DNA from: MGIIb-O1 sp002457595
GTDB taxonomy: Archaea > Thermoplasmatota > Poseidoniia > Poseidoniales > Thalassarchaeaceae
DNA length: 64,000 bases
NCBI GenBank assembly: GCA_045568115.1
Contig: JBJLBO010000001.1
Span: 62,001-126,000 of the forward strand
Direction: 5' to 3'
Shown here: positions 8,152 to 17,039 of the stretch, one piece after another
How positions within the stretch are numbered: the stretch's first letter is position 1
Layout of the letters: each line of letters starts with the position of its first letter
Made by a program: the position numbers and the translations under genes
Notes under the pieces: model-generated
Databases searched by the model: none
What the model saw: the letters and a program-made list of their open reading frames with translations, nothing else
Told to the model about the DNA's origin: nothing

Positions 8152-9945
8152 TCACAATCTGTGTTGGGCCTTCGCCAGCCTTCCCGGGCCGTTTGGCCAT
8201 TCCCATCCTGCAGCTGTAGCTCTGGCACTGCCTACGAGTTCGTCATTTTGAAACACCAGTACCTCATCGCCTATACAGATTTGAGTATCTACTTTAGAGA
8301 GGTTGGTAGAAAATATATCACCTTTCCAAGTTGTTTCAGGAGTGAGGTGTACTTTAGGAAGAGCATTACAAGAATCTAGTGAAGAAAGACTAGACTTTGA
8401 GAATGAAAACCTTCCACTTCTTGGATTCCATAATGCAATTTGAGTACCTTCTTTTTCAATACGGAAAATGGGAGGGCGTCCAGTAACCTTGGCTCTATCT
8501 AGCCAATCATCAGTACCATGCTTGAATCTAGATAGAGATTTTAGTTTGTTTAGCCGATGTTGAGATTCCTTAGGGTCGGGTAAATTGTATTCTTTAGTCG
8601 CTTCATCTACTACTGCTTCGAGTCTAGAAAGTGATTCTTCAGAGCCTGCAGACAAACCCATTCTAGTATCAATAACTTCGACCCCATCTATCGCCACATC
8701 TATTCCTGAATGATTGATGACTAACTCAAACCCATTACGAGAAGCATAATTTTGAATCATTTCTCTAATTGATTTTAGTTCTTCTAAATCCCAATCTCCA
8801 GTCACAGGTATATCGTAATGAGCTGCGGGCCAAATGTCCTCCAACTCTCTTGGCACCAATCCTAATGGAGCAGTGACCATGACTTGGTGTACCCCTCTAG
8901 TATTTATTCTACGTAAGAATCTCCTATGAGACTGTGAGAGGCGGTAAGGTTTCTGTGCAGAACAGGGCAGTAATACTAGGACTTTGGATTGATGTTCGGG
9001 CGGAGTATGCTCATTTGCGACTTTACGTTTCCATTCATTAATCAATGGATCATTTCTACTGCTATAGGAATAACATCTGAGCCTACGACCAATTTCTACG
9101 TTACTGGCTAATCCTACAGAACCAGGATTTTCTATTGCTCTTTCACTCATTATTGAATCATGGCGTCGTAAACGTTCAACTGATCTTGGGCTAGAAAGAA
9201 CCTGACACTCTACCAATTCACGTAAGGTTCCATTTCGAATTGCCGTTCTAGTCGAAGATAGGGCGCGAACCCAAGCATCAATCTGAGTTTGCATTTCAGC
9301 AGACTCACCAGTTGAATTATCGACTTCGCGTGGACCATTTTCACTGAGAATAACTCCTCTTGATGTAGCCTCACGCGACCTAGATAAATCGAATAAATCT
9401 ACTCCCATCCAACTCAATAATGCACAATTATCTGGTCCAGCAATACCAGGAGTCCAAATCAATGAATTGGGAAATCTATTACGTATCGAATCAACCGCCT
9501 GAATAAGTTTACCTGGCCTCTCCGCTAACTGAGGAGCATCAATTAACGCAACTACAGAGGGCTCAACATCATCATCTAACAAAGAAAAATCATGGTGAAG
9601 AGACTGCCATGAAACTGGTAATAATTGATTTCCTGCTGATTTCGTACCGCTATCTGATTCAACTAGACTTGATGGCAGGATTAACCCCTCTTCTGCCGCC
9701 CATGTCTCTAGACCATCAAATGGAAAACAAATATTTGCACGAGTTTTCATCAATAAAGTTGCAGGAATTATTGAATTGTCTCTAGAAACACAAAAAGGAG
9801 CTATTTCAATAGGTAATTCTGGGTCATGTGGAGTGATTACTAGAGCAGGAGTCCAAGATAATGGTGCTTTCCTGTCACCTAGAGCAAAAAGACGGGTAAA
9901 ACGCTGTCTTGCGGTAACCCCGCGGGCAAGAGGACGCTCACTCAT
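8152..9945 (-). CDS. arcS: Archaeosine synthase (TgtA2/ArcS)
   Basis: Converts preQ0 at position 15 of archaeal tRNA to archaeosine (G+) after TgtA has inserted it. The diagnostic ArcS segment 'LLPCSAQKPYRLSQSHRRF' lies near residues 323-342 and matches the PCSxxKPYxxSxSH motif. Upstream is a TGT-like barrel region, and the C-terminus (about 65 residues, 'GDEVLVFQNDELVGSARA') is a PUA RNA-binding domain. The start at 9945 ('MSERPLARG') is chosen because further upstream extension would run into a GC-rich segment shared with the divergent gene. Length 597 residues fits the family. No tgtA is seen in the window. Confidence 0.9.
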   Translation of the reverse strand: MSERPLARGVTARQRFTRLFALGDRKAPLSWTPALVITPHDPELPIEIAPFCVSRDNSIIPATLLMKTRANICFPFDGLETWAAEEGLILPSSLVESDSGTKSAGNQLLPVSWQSLHHDFSLLDDDVEPSVVALIDAPQLAERPGKLIQAVDSIRNRFPNSLIWTPGIAGPDNCALLSWMGVDLFDLSRSREATSRGVILSENGPREVDNSTGESAEMQTQIDAWVRALSSTRTAIRNGTLRELVECQVLSSPRSVERLRRHDSIMSERAIENPGSVGLASNVEIGRRLRCYSYSSRNDPLINEWKRKVANEHTPPEHQSKVLVLLPCSAQKPYRLSQSHRRFLRRINTRGVHQVMVTAPLGLVPRELEDIWPAAHYDIPVTGDWDLEELKSIREMIQNYASRNGFELVINHSGIDVAIDGVEVIDTRMGLSAGSEESLSRLEAVVDEATKEYNLPDPKESQHRLNKLKSLSRFKHGTDDWLDRAKVTGRPPIFRIEKEGTQIALWNPRSGRFSFSKSSLSSLDSCNALPKVHLTPETTWKGDIFSTNLSKVDTQICIGDEVLVFQNDELVGSARATAAGWEWPNGPGRLAKAQHRL

Positions 9946-11140
9946 AGGGCCCGCTAGTGATGCGGTTCGCTTGAAGCATTCTAATGTGGAGTGTTGTCGG
10001 CCAGATGTGCGAGAAGTCCGAGCGGGCCTATTGGCTGGTCTCATAGCGCTGGCTGCGCTCAGCGCTGCCGTCAGTGCTGACGAAGACCCAGTGGTGGTAC
10101 TCTGGAACGAGTCGTTCAGCACCACTGGGCCAGTCTGGATTCAGGTTGAATGCATGAAGGTTAGTTGTCCAGAAATGGAACTCGTTGTTCTGACTGACGG
10201 AATCGAGCAGAGTCACGAGAACCCTCATCTCGTAGAATGGTCGAACTGGGTGGACGGAAACTTGTCCTGGAGACTGATAGTTGAATCCGGAACGGAGCAA
10301 TCAGACGTGCAAATAGAAGTGATACTCAGCAGAATGGACGAATGGACTGAATACGAGGACCTGCCTAACATCGTCCCGCCTCCTGGAGGTCAAGGAAATT
10401 ATCCAACGATAGACACTGCTTCGCCGTGCCAAATGCACTTCTGCAACGTAATCGATCTCGTCTCCGAGGGCGTTATGTACGTTGGGGCATTCGAAAATGA
10501 GAGTGACAAAGACTCCGTTATGATCACAGGTGACCCTGGTGATGTAATCCTTCTCAACAGCCTGAGGGGAGCGAGTGATGTAAGCATCGAAATCTGGCAC
10601 AGAGGTACTGATTCCAAGTCGCTCGTTAACACCCTCGAGAGGGCCGATATGGAGTATTATTTTGAGTATCCAGTCGAAGGAGAGTTGTGGATACGCCTGA
10701 TTCACTCGGCCGAGGAAGGCTACTTACCGTACGAGTTCGAGATCATCCGCTACGATGATGAAACCGAAGCCCCAAACGGAGGGGAGTTGAGTAACCCGTG
10801 GAATCATGGCGAGGCCATGCCCTTCTACGGAGACTCGTCTCCACTCTACTATGGGCACATTGCTGGTTCGGACTCGCAAGGCGATTCACTACTCATCGTC
10901 TCCGGAGCCAAGATGCACCTCTTTCTACAATGCTCGTTCACTGATGATGTCGAAGTAGAAGTCAGTCTGCACCAGATGGATGGCACGACTCAGGCAGTGG
11001 AGAGTGATTGTGATGGCGTGTTTGAGACTACTGCACACACGGTCTCTGTAGAATTCGGTCTGACAACTCAGGGCGTTACTTCTGCTTGGGCTATCATGCT
11101 CAGTTCCCTCGGCCCTGGCGATGGGAATCTAATAGGAGAT
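9890..11140. other. GC-rich compositional island
   Basis: Hand counts of 60-base lines give about 55-63% GC at 9901-10140 and about 55% at 10741-10860, against about 30-37% at 11221-11580 and 37% at 9781-9840. The island covers the 5' tip of arcS, the intergenic region and roughly the first half of the divergent surface protein gene. Codons inside it end mostly in G/C (GAG, GAC, AAC, CTC); outside they end in A/T. The right edge falls inside the gene, at about 11,130-11,220. Confidence 0.7.
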
Positions 11141-12127
11141 GCACCTGACTTCTTATGGACTGAATCTGACGATCTAAGTCACTGGCCACTAATTGAATTC
11201 AACGTTAGCAACGGTGCAAGTATGCTTGAGGAAGAATTTGTAGATGTATTTGCTTTTGAGGTCACTTCGTCAAATGGTTCTAGCCTACGAATTGATGGAA
11301 TTAATTCTCAACCAGTAAGTTATCAGATATTGATTCTAGATCAGAATTCTTGGTCTATAATGAATACCTCGAATGGTGGATTGATAGATGCTCCGCAAGG
11401 AATTCATGCAATCCGAGTTGAGAAGGTTGGTGAAGCCAGTTTAACCGGTTATTCATTCAATCTAGTCAATGAGGGCGAAATTATTGAAACTGGCCCTGAT
11501 TTGTTTGTTGATCAATCTAATTTATTCACCAATTTCTATGTATTCATAGGGATATTACTTTTGACACCATTAGCAGTAGTTATTTTCTGGAATCGAAGAG
11601 TTTTCTGGGGTGGTGTTAGTGATGTCGAAGTAGAAAAACATGAGATTAGACGTCTTAGACGGCTAAAGGAAAGAATTGCTGAGATGGTAAAACCAGAATC
11701 AAATGATGAAGGAGTGATTGAATCCGCACTTCATCAACTAGGAGATAGTCATTGGAAAGCTGTTATTGAAGAGTGGGGGAGTCCGATTATTCGTCATAAC
11801 ACAGAAAATGTCGACATTTGTGTTTGGAAAGTAAGGCAAGGTTCAGCAACAATGCTAATTGGAGTAAAAGTTGCTGACACATCCTGGGATATGGCAGCAA
11901 TGCGAATTCATTCACCCGAAGGATCAAGGGTTTCAATAAAACAAGTTTCACCAAAACACATGTTCCAAAATGAAGAAATTTTCCTTGATAAATTGAAGGC
12001 TAAAAGTAGAACATTTCTGCTTCTAACTCTTGAAGGAGAAGCAACTAACATTGGTTTCCAGTTGTCAGGTCTAGTAAATGACGAACCTTTAGTAGCTGTC
12101 CCAAATAGAGCAATAGATTGGTCATAA
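10007..12127 (+). CDS. Type I membrane protein, compositionally mosaic
   Basis: Unrecognised surface protein. I chose the GTG at 10007 because it gives a textbook signal peptide ('VRAGLLAGLIALAALSAAVSA', cut before Asp-Glu-Asp); a GTG at 9986 is an alternative. The frame is open further 5' but would overlap arcS. An ectodomain of about 500 residues is followed by one transmembrane helix (about 11533-11590) and a cytoplasmic domain of about 170 residues with a basic coiled start ('EIRRLRRLKERIAEM') and a compact alpha/beta appearance. Base composition changes abruptly within the ectodomain at about 11.13-11.2 kb with no frameshift. It ends one base before the convergent dnaJ stop. Confidence 0.75.
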   Translation: MREVRAGLLAGLIALAALSAAVSADEDPVVVLWNESFSTTGPVWIQVECMKVSCPEMELVVLTDGIEQSHENPHLVEWSNWVDGNLSWRLIVESGTEQSDVQIEVILSRMDEWTEYEDLPNIVPPPGGQGNYPTIDTASPCQMHFCNVIDLVSEGVMYVGAFENESDKDSVMITGDPGDVILLNSLRGASDVSIEIWHRGTDSKSLVNTLERADMEYYFEYPVEGELWIRLIHSAEEGYLPYEFEIIRYDDETEAPNGGELSNPWNHGEAMPFYGDSSPLYYGHIAGSDSQGDSLLIVSGAKMHLFLQCSFTDDVEVEVSLHQMDGTTQAVESDCDGVFETTAHTVSVEFGLTTQGVTSAWAIMLSSLGPGDGNLIGDAPDFLWTESDDLSHWPLIEFNVSNGASMLEEEFVDVFAFEVTSSNGSSLRIDGINSQPVSYQILILDQNSWSIMNTSNGGLIDAPQGIHAIRVEKVGEASLTGYSFNLVNEGEIIETGPDLFVDQSNLFTNFYVFIGILLLTPLAVVIFWNRRVFWGGVSDVEVEKHEIRRLRRLKERIAEMVKPESNDEGVIESALHQLGDSHWKAVIEEWGSPIIRHNTENVDICVWKVRQGSATMLIGVKVADTSWDMAAMRIHSPEGSRVSIKQVSPKHMFQNEEIFLDKLKAKSRTFLLLTLEGEATNIGFQLSGLVNDEPLVAVPNRAIDWS

Positions 12128-13276
12128 TCAAGAACGACGGCGATTTCGCGCCTCGTCAGAAATATCTTGAGTGATGTCAGAGTTACCACTGTCCAAATTC
12201 TCTCGCAAATCTGCTAATTGCTTCTTTGTTGCTCGAGAAACTTTCTTTGGCATGGCCAATTTGAGAAGCACCATAACCGACCCTCGACCGTTTCTGCTGC
12301 GAATTGCTGGCATTCCCCTTCCAACTACCGTTATTGTTTCACCTGGACTAGAACCTGCTGGGATTTTGATTTTAAGAGAACTTCCATCTAGATGAGGAAT
12401 CTCTATGTTGGAACCAATTACTAAATCCGCATAATTCACAGGCAAGGCCATTAGTAAATCCGAACCGTCTCGTTCAAACCATTCATGCTGCTCAACTTCA
12501 ATTTCAATGAATAAATTACCGGGCTCGCCATTTTGAAATTTGGAGGCTTCACCTTGGCCAGCCATCCTAAGTCTAGTTCCAGAGACAATTCCTGGTGGGA
12601 CTGAAAACTTAACTTTCTTTGTTTGCTTAGAACGCCCCTCCCCTCTACATTTATTGCAAGGATTCTGGATTATTCGACCTTCTCCATTACAAGCGCGACA
12701 ATCTTGAGTTAATTGTTGATGGAAAGGGCCAATACGTTCTATTCGAGTAATTCTACCTCTACCTTCACATGTTGGGCACTCACGAATCCCATCAGACGTT
12801 TCAGAACCACTGCCTGAACAGTTTTCACAATGATTCAAAATGTCGATCTCTATTTCTTCTTCAGTGCCTAAAAAAGCCTGTTCAAAAGTAATTGAGTGGG
12901 AAACTAAGAGATCTGCACCACGCGTTGAACGGGTACGGCCACCTCTACCTCCAAAAAGAGAAGAAAAGATACTTTCAAATCCACCCCCAAATAGATCTTC
13001 AACGCTAATGTTGACACCCTGAAAGCCACCAGCACCGAATGGTGAGCCACCCGGTCTATTATGCCCAAATCTGTCGTAATTTTGGCGCTCGTCGGGATTA
13101 GAGAGAATTGCGTATGCCTCTTGAACCTCTTTGAATTTCTTCTCTGCTTCTGGGTCATCTGGGTTTTTATCGGGATGGAATTTTCTAGCTTTTGAACGGA
13201 AAGCATTTTTCAATTCTTTTTCAGTTGCCTTTCGGTCAACTCCAAGAACTTCGTAGTAATCCCGCTTCGTACTCAC
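12128..13276 (-). CDS. dnaJ: Chaperone DnaJ (Hsp40, type I)
   Basis: Co-chaperone that stimulates Hsp70 ATPase and holds unfolded clients. It has all type I parts: a J-domain (residues 1-70) with the HPD triad at 34-36, a Gly/Phe-rich linker ('FGAGGFQGVNISVEDLFGGG'), four CxxCxGxG zinc repeats (CENCSGSG, CPTCEGRG, CRACNGEG, CNKCRGEG), and the C-terminal substrate-binding barrels. At 382 residues it has normal length. Start is GTG at 13276, just before the conserved 'RDYYEVLGV'. No dnaK or grpE lies in the window, which is unusual because the three are often adjacent. The preceding gene on this strand encodes a zinc-ribbon membrane protein. Confidence 0.97.
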   Translation of the reverse strand: MSTKRDYYEVLGVDRKATEKELKNAFRSKARKFHPDKNPDDPEAEKKFKEVQEAYAILSNPDERQNYDRFGHNRPGGSPFGAGGFQGVNISVEDLFGGGFESIFSSLFGGRGGRTRSTRGADLLVSHSITFEQAFLGTEEEIEIDILNHCENCSGSGSETSDGIRECPTCEGRGRITRIERIGPFHQQLTQDCRACNGEGRIIQNPCNKCRGEGRSKQTKKVKFSVPPGIVSGTRLRMAGQGEASKFQNGEPGNLFIEIEVEQHEWFERDGSDLLMALPVNYADLVIGSNIEIPHLDGSSLKIKIPAGSSPGETITVVGRGMPAIRSRNGRGSVMVLLKLAMPKKVSRATKKQLADLRENLDSGNSDITQDISDEARNRRRS

Positions 13277-13329
13277 TGGACCACCTGATGTTCACGGCTT
13301 TCGCACCTTTTTTGAACCCCTCGTAAAGT

Positions 13330-14166
13330 TCAGAGGAAACTTCCACAACTAGTACAATAGGCAGTCCCTGCATTATTGAGGGCTCCACAATCATTACAAG
13401 AGTCAACTGATTTTGTTTGGGAAGTTGAGGAAGGAGTAGCCCACACGTCATCAGTCTTAGAATCCCAATCAAATTGTTTGGAAGATGACGATTTTTTATT
13501 TTTCTTAGCGGCTATTTTTTCTGCCTTTTTTGCAGCTTTCTCTGCCTTTTTTGCAGCTTTTTCATCCCTCTTTACTTGCTTTGCGGCATTCTTCTTTTGC
13601 TTGGCTAATTGTTTCTGAAGACGTTTTTGAGCACTTACTTCCGCTCTATTACCTATGAATCCTCCAGTTTCTGTAGATTTGAGATTGTCAATTAACTCAG
13701 ATTCAGCAATCGTAGCCATTCCTTCTACTTTTACATCAATACTCATTTCCTCATCATCTTCTTGTAATTCCAATTCTTCCTGTTCAGTATTCAATTGAGA
13801 AATTTTGCCAGAAAGAAGTATTTTCTTTTTTAGAGCCGCACGGCCTTTAGGCTGAATCCTTGATTCGCTTTCTAGACGTTCTAAAGATTCTCTGCCTTTA
13901 TCCCAGAGGCCTTTATCTTCCATTTGGTACATCTTTCTCTGAGCTTTAATTGCACTTGAACGATGAAATTCATGGTCCTCAACTAATCTGTATCTTCTGA
14001 ACATTATGAATCCAATAATTAGGGCTACTAGGTGAATAGATGCAAGTACAACCAAATCTTCTTTGATTACATCTTCTAGAGCAGGAATTCCCATTCTAAT
14101 GGCAATTACTCCCACAGTAGGGGCCACTAAGAGGGCCGCACTCATGAATGGAGAACGCTCAGTCAT
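13330..14166 (-). CDS. Two-TM protein with Lys/Ala coiled coil and zinc ribbon
   Basis: Unrecognised. Two hydrophobic segments near the N-terminus ('MSAALLVAPTVGVIAIRMG' and 'LVVLASIHLVALIIGFIMF') form a membrane hairpin. The rest is predicted cytosolic: a charged helical region, a Lys/Ala repeat tract (about 13495-13620, 'KKAEKAAKKAEK') and a terminal zinc ribbon with CNDCG...CTSCG. I start at the ATG at 14166; a TTG at 14208 would add 14 residues. It sits about 50 bases upstream of dnaJ on the same strand and may be co-transcribed. The Lys-rich tract plus zinc ribbon suggests RNA or ribosome contact at the membrane, but this is inference only. Confidence 0.7.
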   Translation of the reverse strand: MTERSPFMSAALLVAPTVGVIAIRMGIPALEDVIKEDLVVLASIHLVALIIGFIMFRRYRLVEDHEFHRSSAIKAQRKMYQMEDKGLWDKGRESLERLESESRIQPKGRAALKKKILLSGKISQLNTEQEELELQEDDEEMSIDVKVEGMATIAESELIDNLKSTETGGFIGNRAEVSAQKRLQKQLAKQKKNAAKQVKRDEKAAKKAEKAAKKAEKIAAKKNKKSSSSKQFDWDSKTDDVWATPSSTSQTKSVDSCNDCGALNNAGTAYCTSCGSFL

Positions 14167-14283
14167 ACCCCGCGCTGTATTGAAAAACGTTTGAATGATT
14201 CGTGTCAATGGCTCTTTTTTGCTTCATCAAAAAGAGAGAGGGCGGCCACATAGATGATGGCCTCCTTTCGTCTCAAGCATAGT

Positions 14284-14811
14284 ATGGAAGTATCTATCAC
14301 CGTGGCTACAACCGTACTGCCACACGAGAATCCGAATAGAGTTGTGGACTCTGTTCTAGCTCTTTTCCCTCAATGGAACTGTGATGAAATTCCTGAAGTC
14401 CACGATTTTCCTTCAAAGAGAAATGCTGTAAGACTTGTTGGTCAAGCGCAAACATTGGATGTTATAATTGAAGGTGCAACGAAACAACGTATTCTCGATA
14501 CAGCACTTGATGCGATGAGCCTGGATTTAGAAGGAGATTCCACAACTTTCTCTCTCTCAAGGCAAGCGGCCCTTGCAAACAAAATTTCTTTTGTTGTAGA
14601 AGAAAGACCAATTGGGGGCGTTATGGATGTCACACTTACTGGAAAGGATCTTGGATTATGGATAGAGCAAGAAACATGGCATGATGGTAGACACTATGTC
14701 CCAAGACGTGTAGGGGATGAATTATCAATGAATTCTGATGGTTTTCCCAGAGAATGGTTTGACAAACATGGACGAAAAACAATGAATGATACGAATGGAG
14801 AAGATGATTAA
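14284..14811 (+). CDS. UPF0201 family RNA-binding-like protein
   Basis: The opening 'MEVSITVATTVLPHENPNRV' followed by 'SVLALFP' matches the UPF0201/COG1931 pattern (paired strands, then 'ptEdpekV..av.nlfP'). The following 'KQRILDTALDAM', 'STTFSLSRQAALANKISF' and 'PIGGVMDV' segments keep the family order. These archaeal proteins are structurally described as RNA-binding-like dimers without a defined role. Start is ATG 14284; a start at 14254 would add ten residues. The acidic C-terminal extension is longer than the core family. The stop overlaps the end of the convergent pcp-Nudix gene by four bases. Confidence 0.65.
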   Translation: MEVSITVATTVLPHENPNRVVDSVLALFPQWNCDEIPEVHDFPSKRNAVRLVGQAQTLDVIIEGATKQRILDTALDAMSLDLEGDSTTFSLSRQAALANKISFVVEERPIGGVMDVTLTGKDLGLWIEQETWHDGRHYVPRRVGDELSMNSDGFPREWFDKHGRKTMNDTNGEDD

Positions 14812-15797
14812 GGAAATCCATTATTCATCCATTTAGCTATTAGTGGTTCATCTGCAGGCAGCCATTTTACTTGGTCTAATTCATTGGAATTAAGCCAACG
14901 TACCTCATCGTGCTCTGTAGGTTGAATTGATTCTGAATCAACACGACCGCAATCCCAGATGTATAGGTTTACTTTACGATCGGAATAATCGTGGGAAAGT
15001 GAAGCAACACGATTTTTTGGAAACACAGCAATAGAAAGTTCTTCCAATATTTCACGCTTTAAGGCCTCTATCTCTAATTCTCCACTGTCAATTTTCCCAC
15101 CTGGAAACTCCCACCAACCACCCCACACATCTTCAGGCGGACGGCGACAGGCTAACATTCGGCCTTCAGAATCATAGAGAAGTGCACCAACCACCTCTAG
15201 AGTGGGTCTGACTGCTATAGTTTGAATCACCCTACGAACAACATCAAATTGTCTTTCTAAACTAATATGATTGGCACTTGGAAGATGGGTGAAGATTACA
15301 GGAATCATTTGATTATTTCCTGTATCCACATCAACAGATGAGACTGAGTACAGAGTTCTAAAATAAGTCTCATTACAAACATAAGTGCCTGCATCATTAC
15401 TCCACAAAACGTCGTCATCATGCTCAAATTCTTCGTCTAATAGATGTATAGAAGTCGTTGTTTCTATTGATTCAGAAACACCCTCAATAATCATTCCACT
15501 AGCAATCCGCCCAGAATTATCTTTCTCATTGAATTCTGAGTGGTTTTTACCAAATCTCTCAAGTGATATTTTCTCACGCTTACCTGCAAGACCAAGATGG
15601 ACGATGGCATCCCACTTAGAACCATTTTCAATCATTTGAGAAACAATAGAGGAACCTGCTTCATCGACACTCAATAACATAGTTTCCACATCTATATCAT
15701 CAAATTCTACACTCTCAAACATAGTTAGAACCTGTTGAGACACATTGACTTGAAAATTAGAAAACGGTGGAAAGGCAGTCACCAACACCCGAGTCAT
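14808..15797 (-). CDS. Pyroglutamyl peptidase-Nudix hydrolase fusion
   Basis: Two enzymes in one 329-residue chain. Residues 1-190 are a C15 pyrrolidone-carboxylate peptidase: N-terminal 'TAFPPFSNFQVNVS', catalytic Glu80 in 'GLAGKREKISLERF', Cys141 in 'NDAGTYVCN' and His171 in 'IFTHLPS', near the family's Glu81/Cys144/His168. Residues 200-329 are a MutT-like Nudix domain: 'RRPPEDVWGGWWEFPGGK' then the Nudix box GKIDSGE-x7-REILEEL (about 234-254). The first part would remove N-terminal pyroglutamate; the second would hydrolyse a nucleoside diphosphate-X such as an oxidised dNTP. No stop or frameshift separates them. Start ATG 15797; alternatives lie at 15809 and 15866. The partnership is unexplained. 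Confidence 0.88.
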   Translation of the reverse strand: MTRVLVTAFPPFSNFQVNVSQQVLTMFESVEFDDIDVETMLLSVDEAGSSIVSQMIENGSKWDAIVHLGLAGKREKISLERFGKNHSEFNEKDNSGRIASGMIIEGVSESIETTTSIHLLDEEFEHDDDVLWSNDAGTYVCNETYFRTLYSVSSVDVDTGNNQMIPVIFTHLPSANHISLERQFDVVRRVIQTIAVRPTLEVVGALLYDSEGRMLACRRPPEDVWGGWWEFPGGKIDSGELEIEALKREILEELSIAVFPKNRVASLSHDYSDRKVNLYIWDCGRVDSESIQPTEHDEVRWLNSNELDQVKWLPADEPLIAKWMNNGFP

Positions 15798-15882
15798 GGC
15801 TATTCGCATAACTGTACGTTGTTGGCCTTTACGTGCCCATGTCGTCGTCAGATTCATGCACAACAAGGGTTAGCATGAGGTA

Positions 15883-16224
15883 ATGAGTAGCGAGTTCGTC
15901 GTCGAAGTCATCGGCGAGGAAGATGAATCGGATGGTGTGAATCCGTTCAAAGTAGCTAGAGTGATTTGGTACGAAATAAGTGGTGGGATTGGCCCTTGGG
16001 GTGCTCTTAGGCCATTGATTGCAATTGTTTTAGCGTTAATCCCATTCCTCTTTATTGGACAACATTTCAATGGACAGCATAGAAAAGCTGCGGGATGGTT
16101 TGCAGTTCAATTCCCACTAATCCTGTCTTTAGTGCTATGGCCCATACTCTATATCTGGTCAATAGGAGATGCTTGGTGGGTTTCAAGCAATATAGTTTCG
16201 AAATCAGAATCTCTAATTTACTGA
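15883..16224 (+). CDS. Small two-TM hypothetical protein
   Basis: 113 residues, unrecognised. An acidic N-terminal stretch is followed by two transmembrane segments ('LIAIVLALIPFLFIGQ' and 'FPLILSLVLWPILYIW'). It is divergent from the pcp-Nudix gene, sharing a short intergenic region of about 85 bases, and convergent with the GST-like gene. Start ATG at 15883. Codon use matches its neighbours, which supports a real gene. Confidence 0.6.
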   Translation: MSSEFVVEVIGEEDESDGVNPFKVARVIWYEISGGIGPWGALRPLIAIVLALIPFLFIGQHFNGQHRKAAGWFAVQFPLILSLVLWPILYIWSIGDAWWVSSNIVSKSESLIY

Positions 16225-16244
16225 TTTAATCAAAGATTCAAGGT

Positions 16245-16994
16245 TTACACACCTGAGTGCTTCTGCATCCTTCTATACCAGCCAGACACGACATTGTGGT
16301 TCTCCACTATATCGAAGCCATTTAGCCCCTGCATTGACCTAAGGATTCCAAAGTTAGCGTAATCGGCTCCATTAGGCTCATCTTTTCCAAAGAATTCCCC
16401 CCTGATAGCTTCTGACATTACATCCAGTTGGTACTGGAGATTCTCACGAGGCTGGCGATCAAACATTTTCGCCCTACTCTTTCCAACCATGCGCATTATG
16501 AACCCACCGAGCCACTTATTTATCAAGCGACTACCAAAAGAGAATTTGTCAACTCTAGTAACATAATCAAGAGCTTGGACTGAAGTTCTGTATGATGTAT
16601 AGATTACCGCGACTATCGACTTGCCTAGGATTTGGTTAGAGAAATCCATCCATCTATCCTGCTCTGGGTCTTCTCCCAATTTCGGAAAAGAATCCGAGTC
16701 ATTAGAATCGATATAATGAAGGATGTAGTTAGAGTCATTAACCTGAGTGCCATCAATATCAACGAAAATTGGAACCTTTTCCCAATCCGACCACTTCAGT
16801 TGGGTCTTGAATGTTGGATCAACTTCGACTTTAGAGTACTTGATACCTCTAGATCCAAGGAGGGCTTTAACCTTGAAACAGAAAGGGCAGGTCTCAAAAC
16901 AATAGATGGTGGGTAGACCGTCAACAACCCTCTCTGGAACTAGTTTCTCCTGAACGCCCGAAGATATTTTGTTCGCATCAAGATCATCAGCCAT
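16245..16994 (-). CDS. Glutaredoxin/GST-fold protein, PGES2-like
   Basis: A 249-residue thioredoxin-fold protein with a CPFC redox motif (Cys36-Cys39) in 'YCFETCPFCFKVKALL'. It is followed by 'KVPIFVDIDGTQVNDSNYIL', which matches the cis-Pro and substrate-binding region of glutaredoxins and GSTs. The motif context and the long C-terminal helical domain most resemble membrane-associated prostaglandin E synthase-2 (mPGES-2) of eukaryotes and related prokaryotic proteins. It could bind a low-molecular-weight thiol or reduce disulfides; the substrate is unknown. ATG at 16994. No signal peptide or transmembrane helix is apparent, so it is probably cytosolic. Confidence 0.75.
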   Translation of the reverse strand: MADDLDANKISSGVQEKLVPERVVDGLPTIYCFETCPFCFKVKALLGSRGIKYSKVEVDPTFKTQLKWSDWEKVPIFVDIDGTQVNDSNYILHYIDSNDSDSFPKLGEDPEQDRWMDFSNQILGKSIVAVIYTSYRTSVQALDYVTRVDKFSFGSRLINKWLGGFIMRMVGKSRAKMFDRQPRENLQYQLDVMSEAIRGEFFGKDEPNGADYANFGILRSMQGLNGFDIVENHNVVSGWYRRMQKHSGV

Positions 16995-17039
16995 GGCAAC
17001 GCGCCATGATTATTACTTGTGAAGCCATCGAATTGAATA

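Noticed and set aside
10301..10705. A 134-codon minus-strand frame inside the GC-rich island
   Set aside because: High GC lowers stop frequency on the opposite strand; the plus-strand frame has a signal peptide and continues intact.
12128..14166. A dnaK-grpE-dnaJ operon
   Set aside because: Only dnaJ is present; the upstream gene is a membrane protein with no Hsp70 or GrpE features.
14212..14236. Inverted repeat CTCTTTTT/AAAAAGAG as a terminator
   Set aside because: It lies between two divergent genes, so no transcript should end there; it is AT-rich and may simply overlap promoter DNA.
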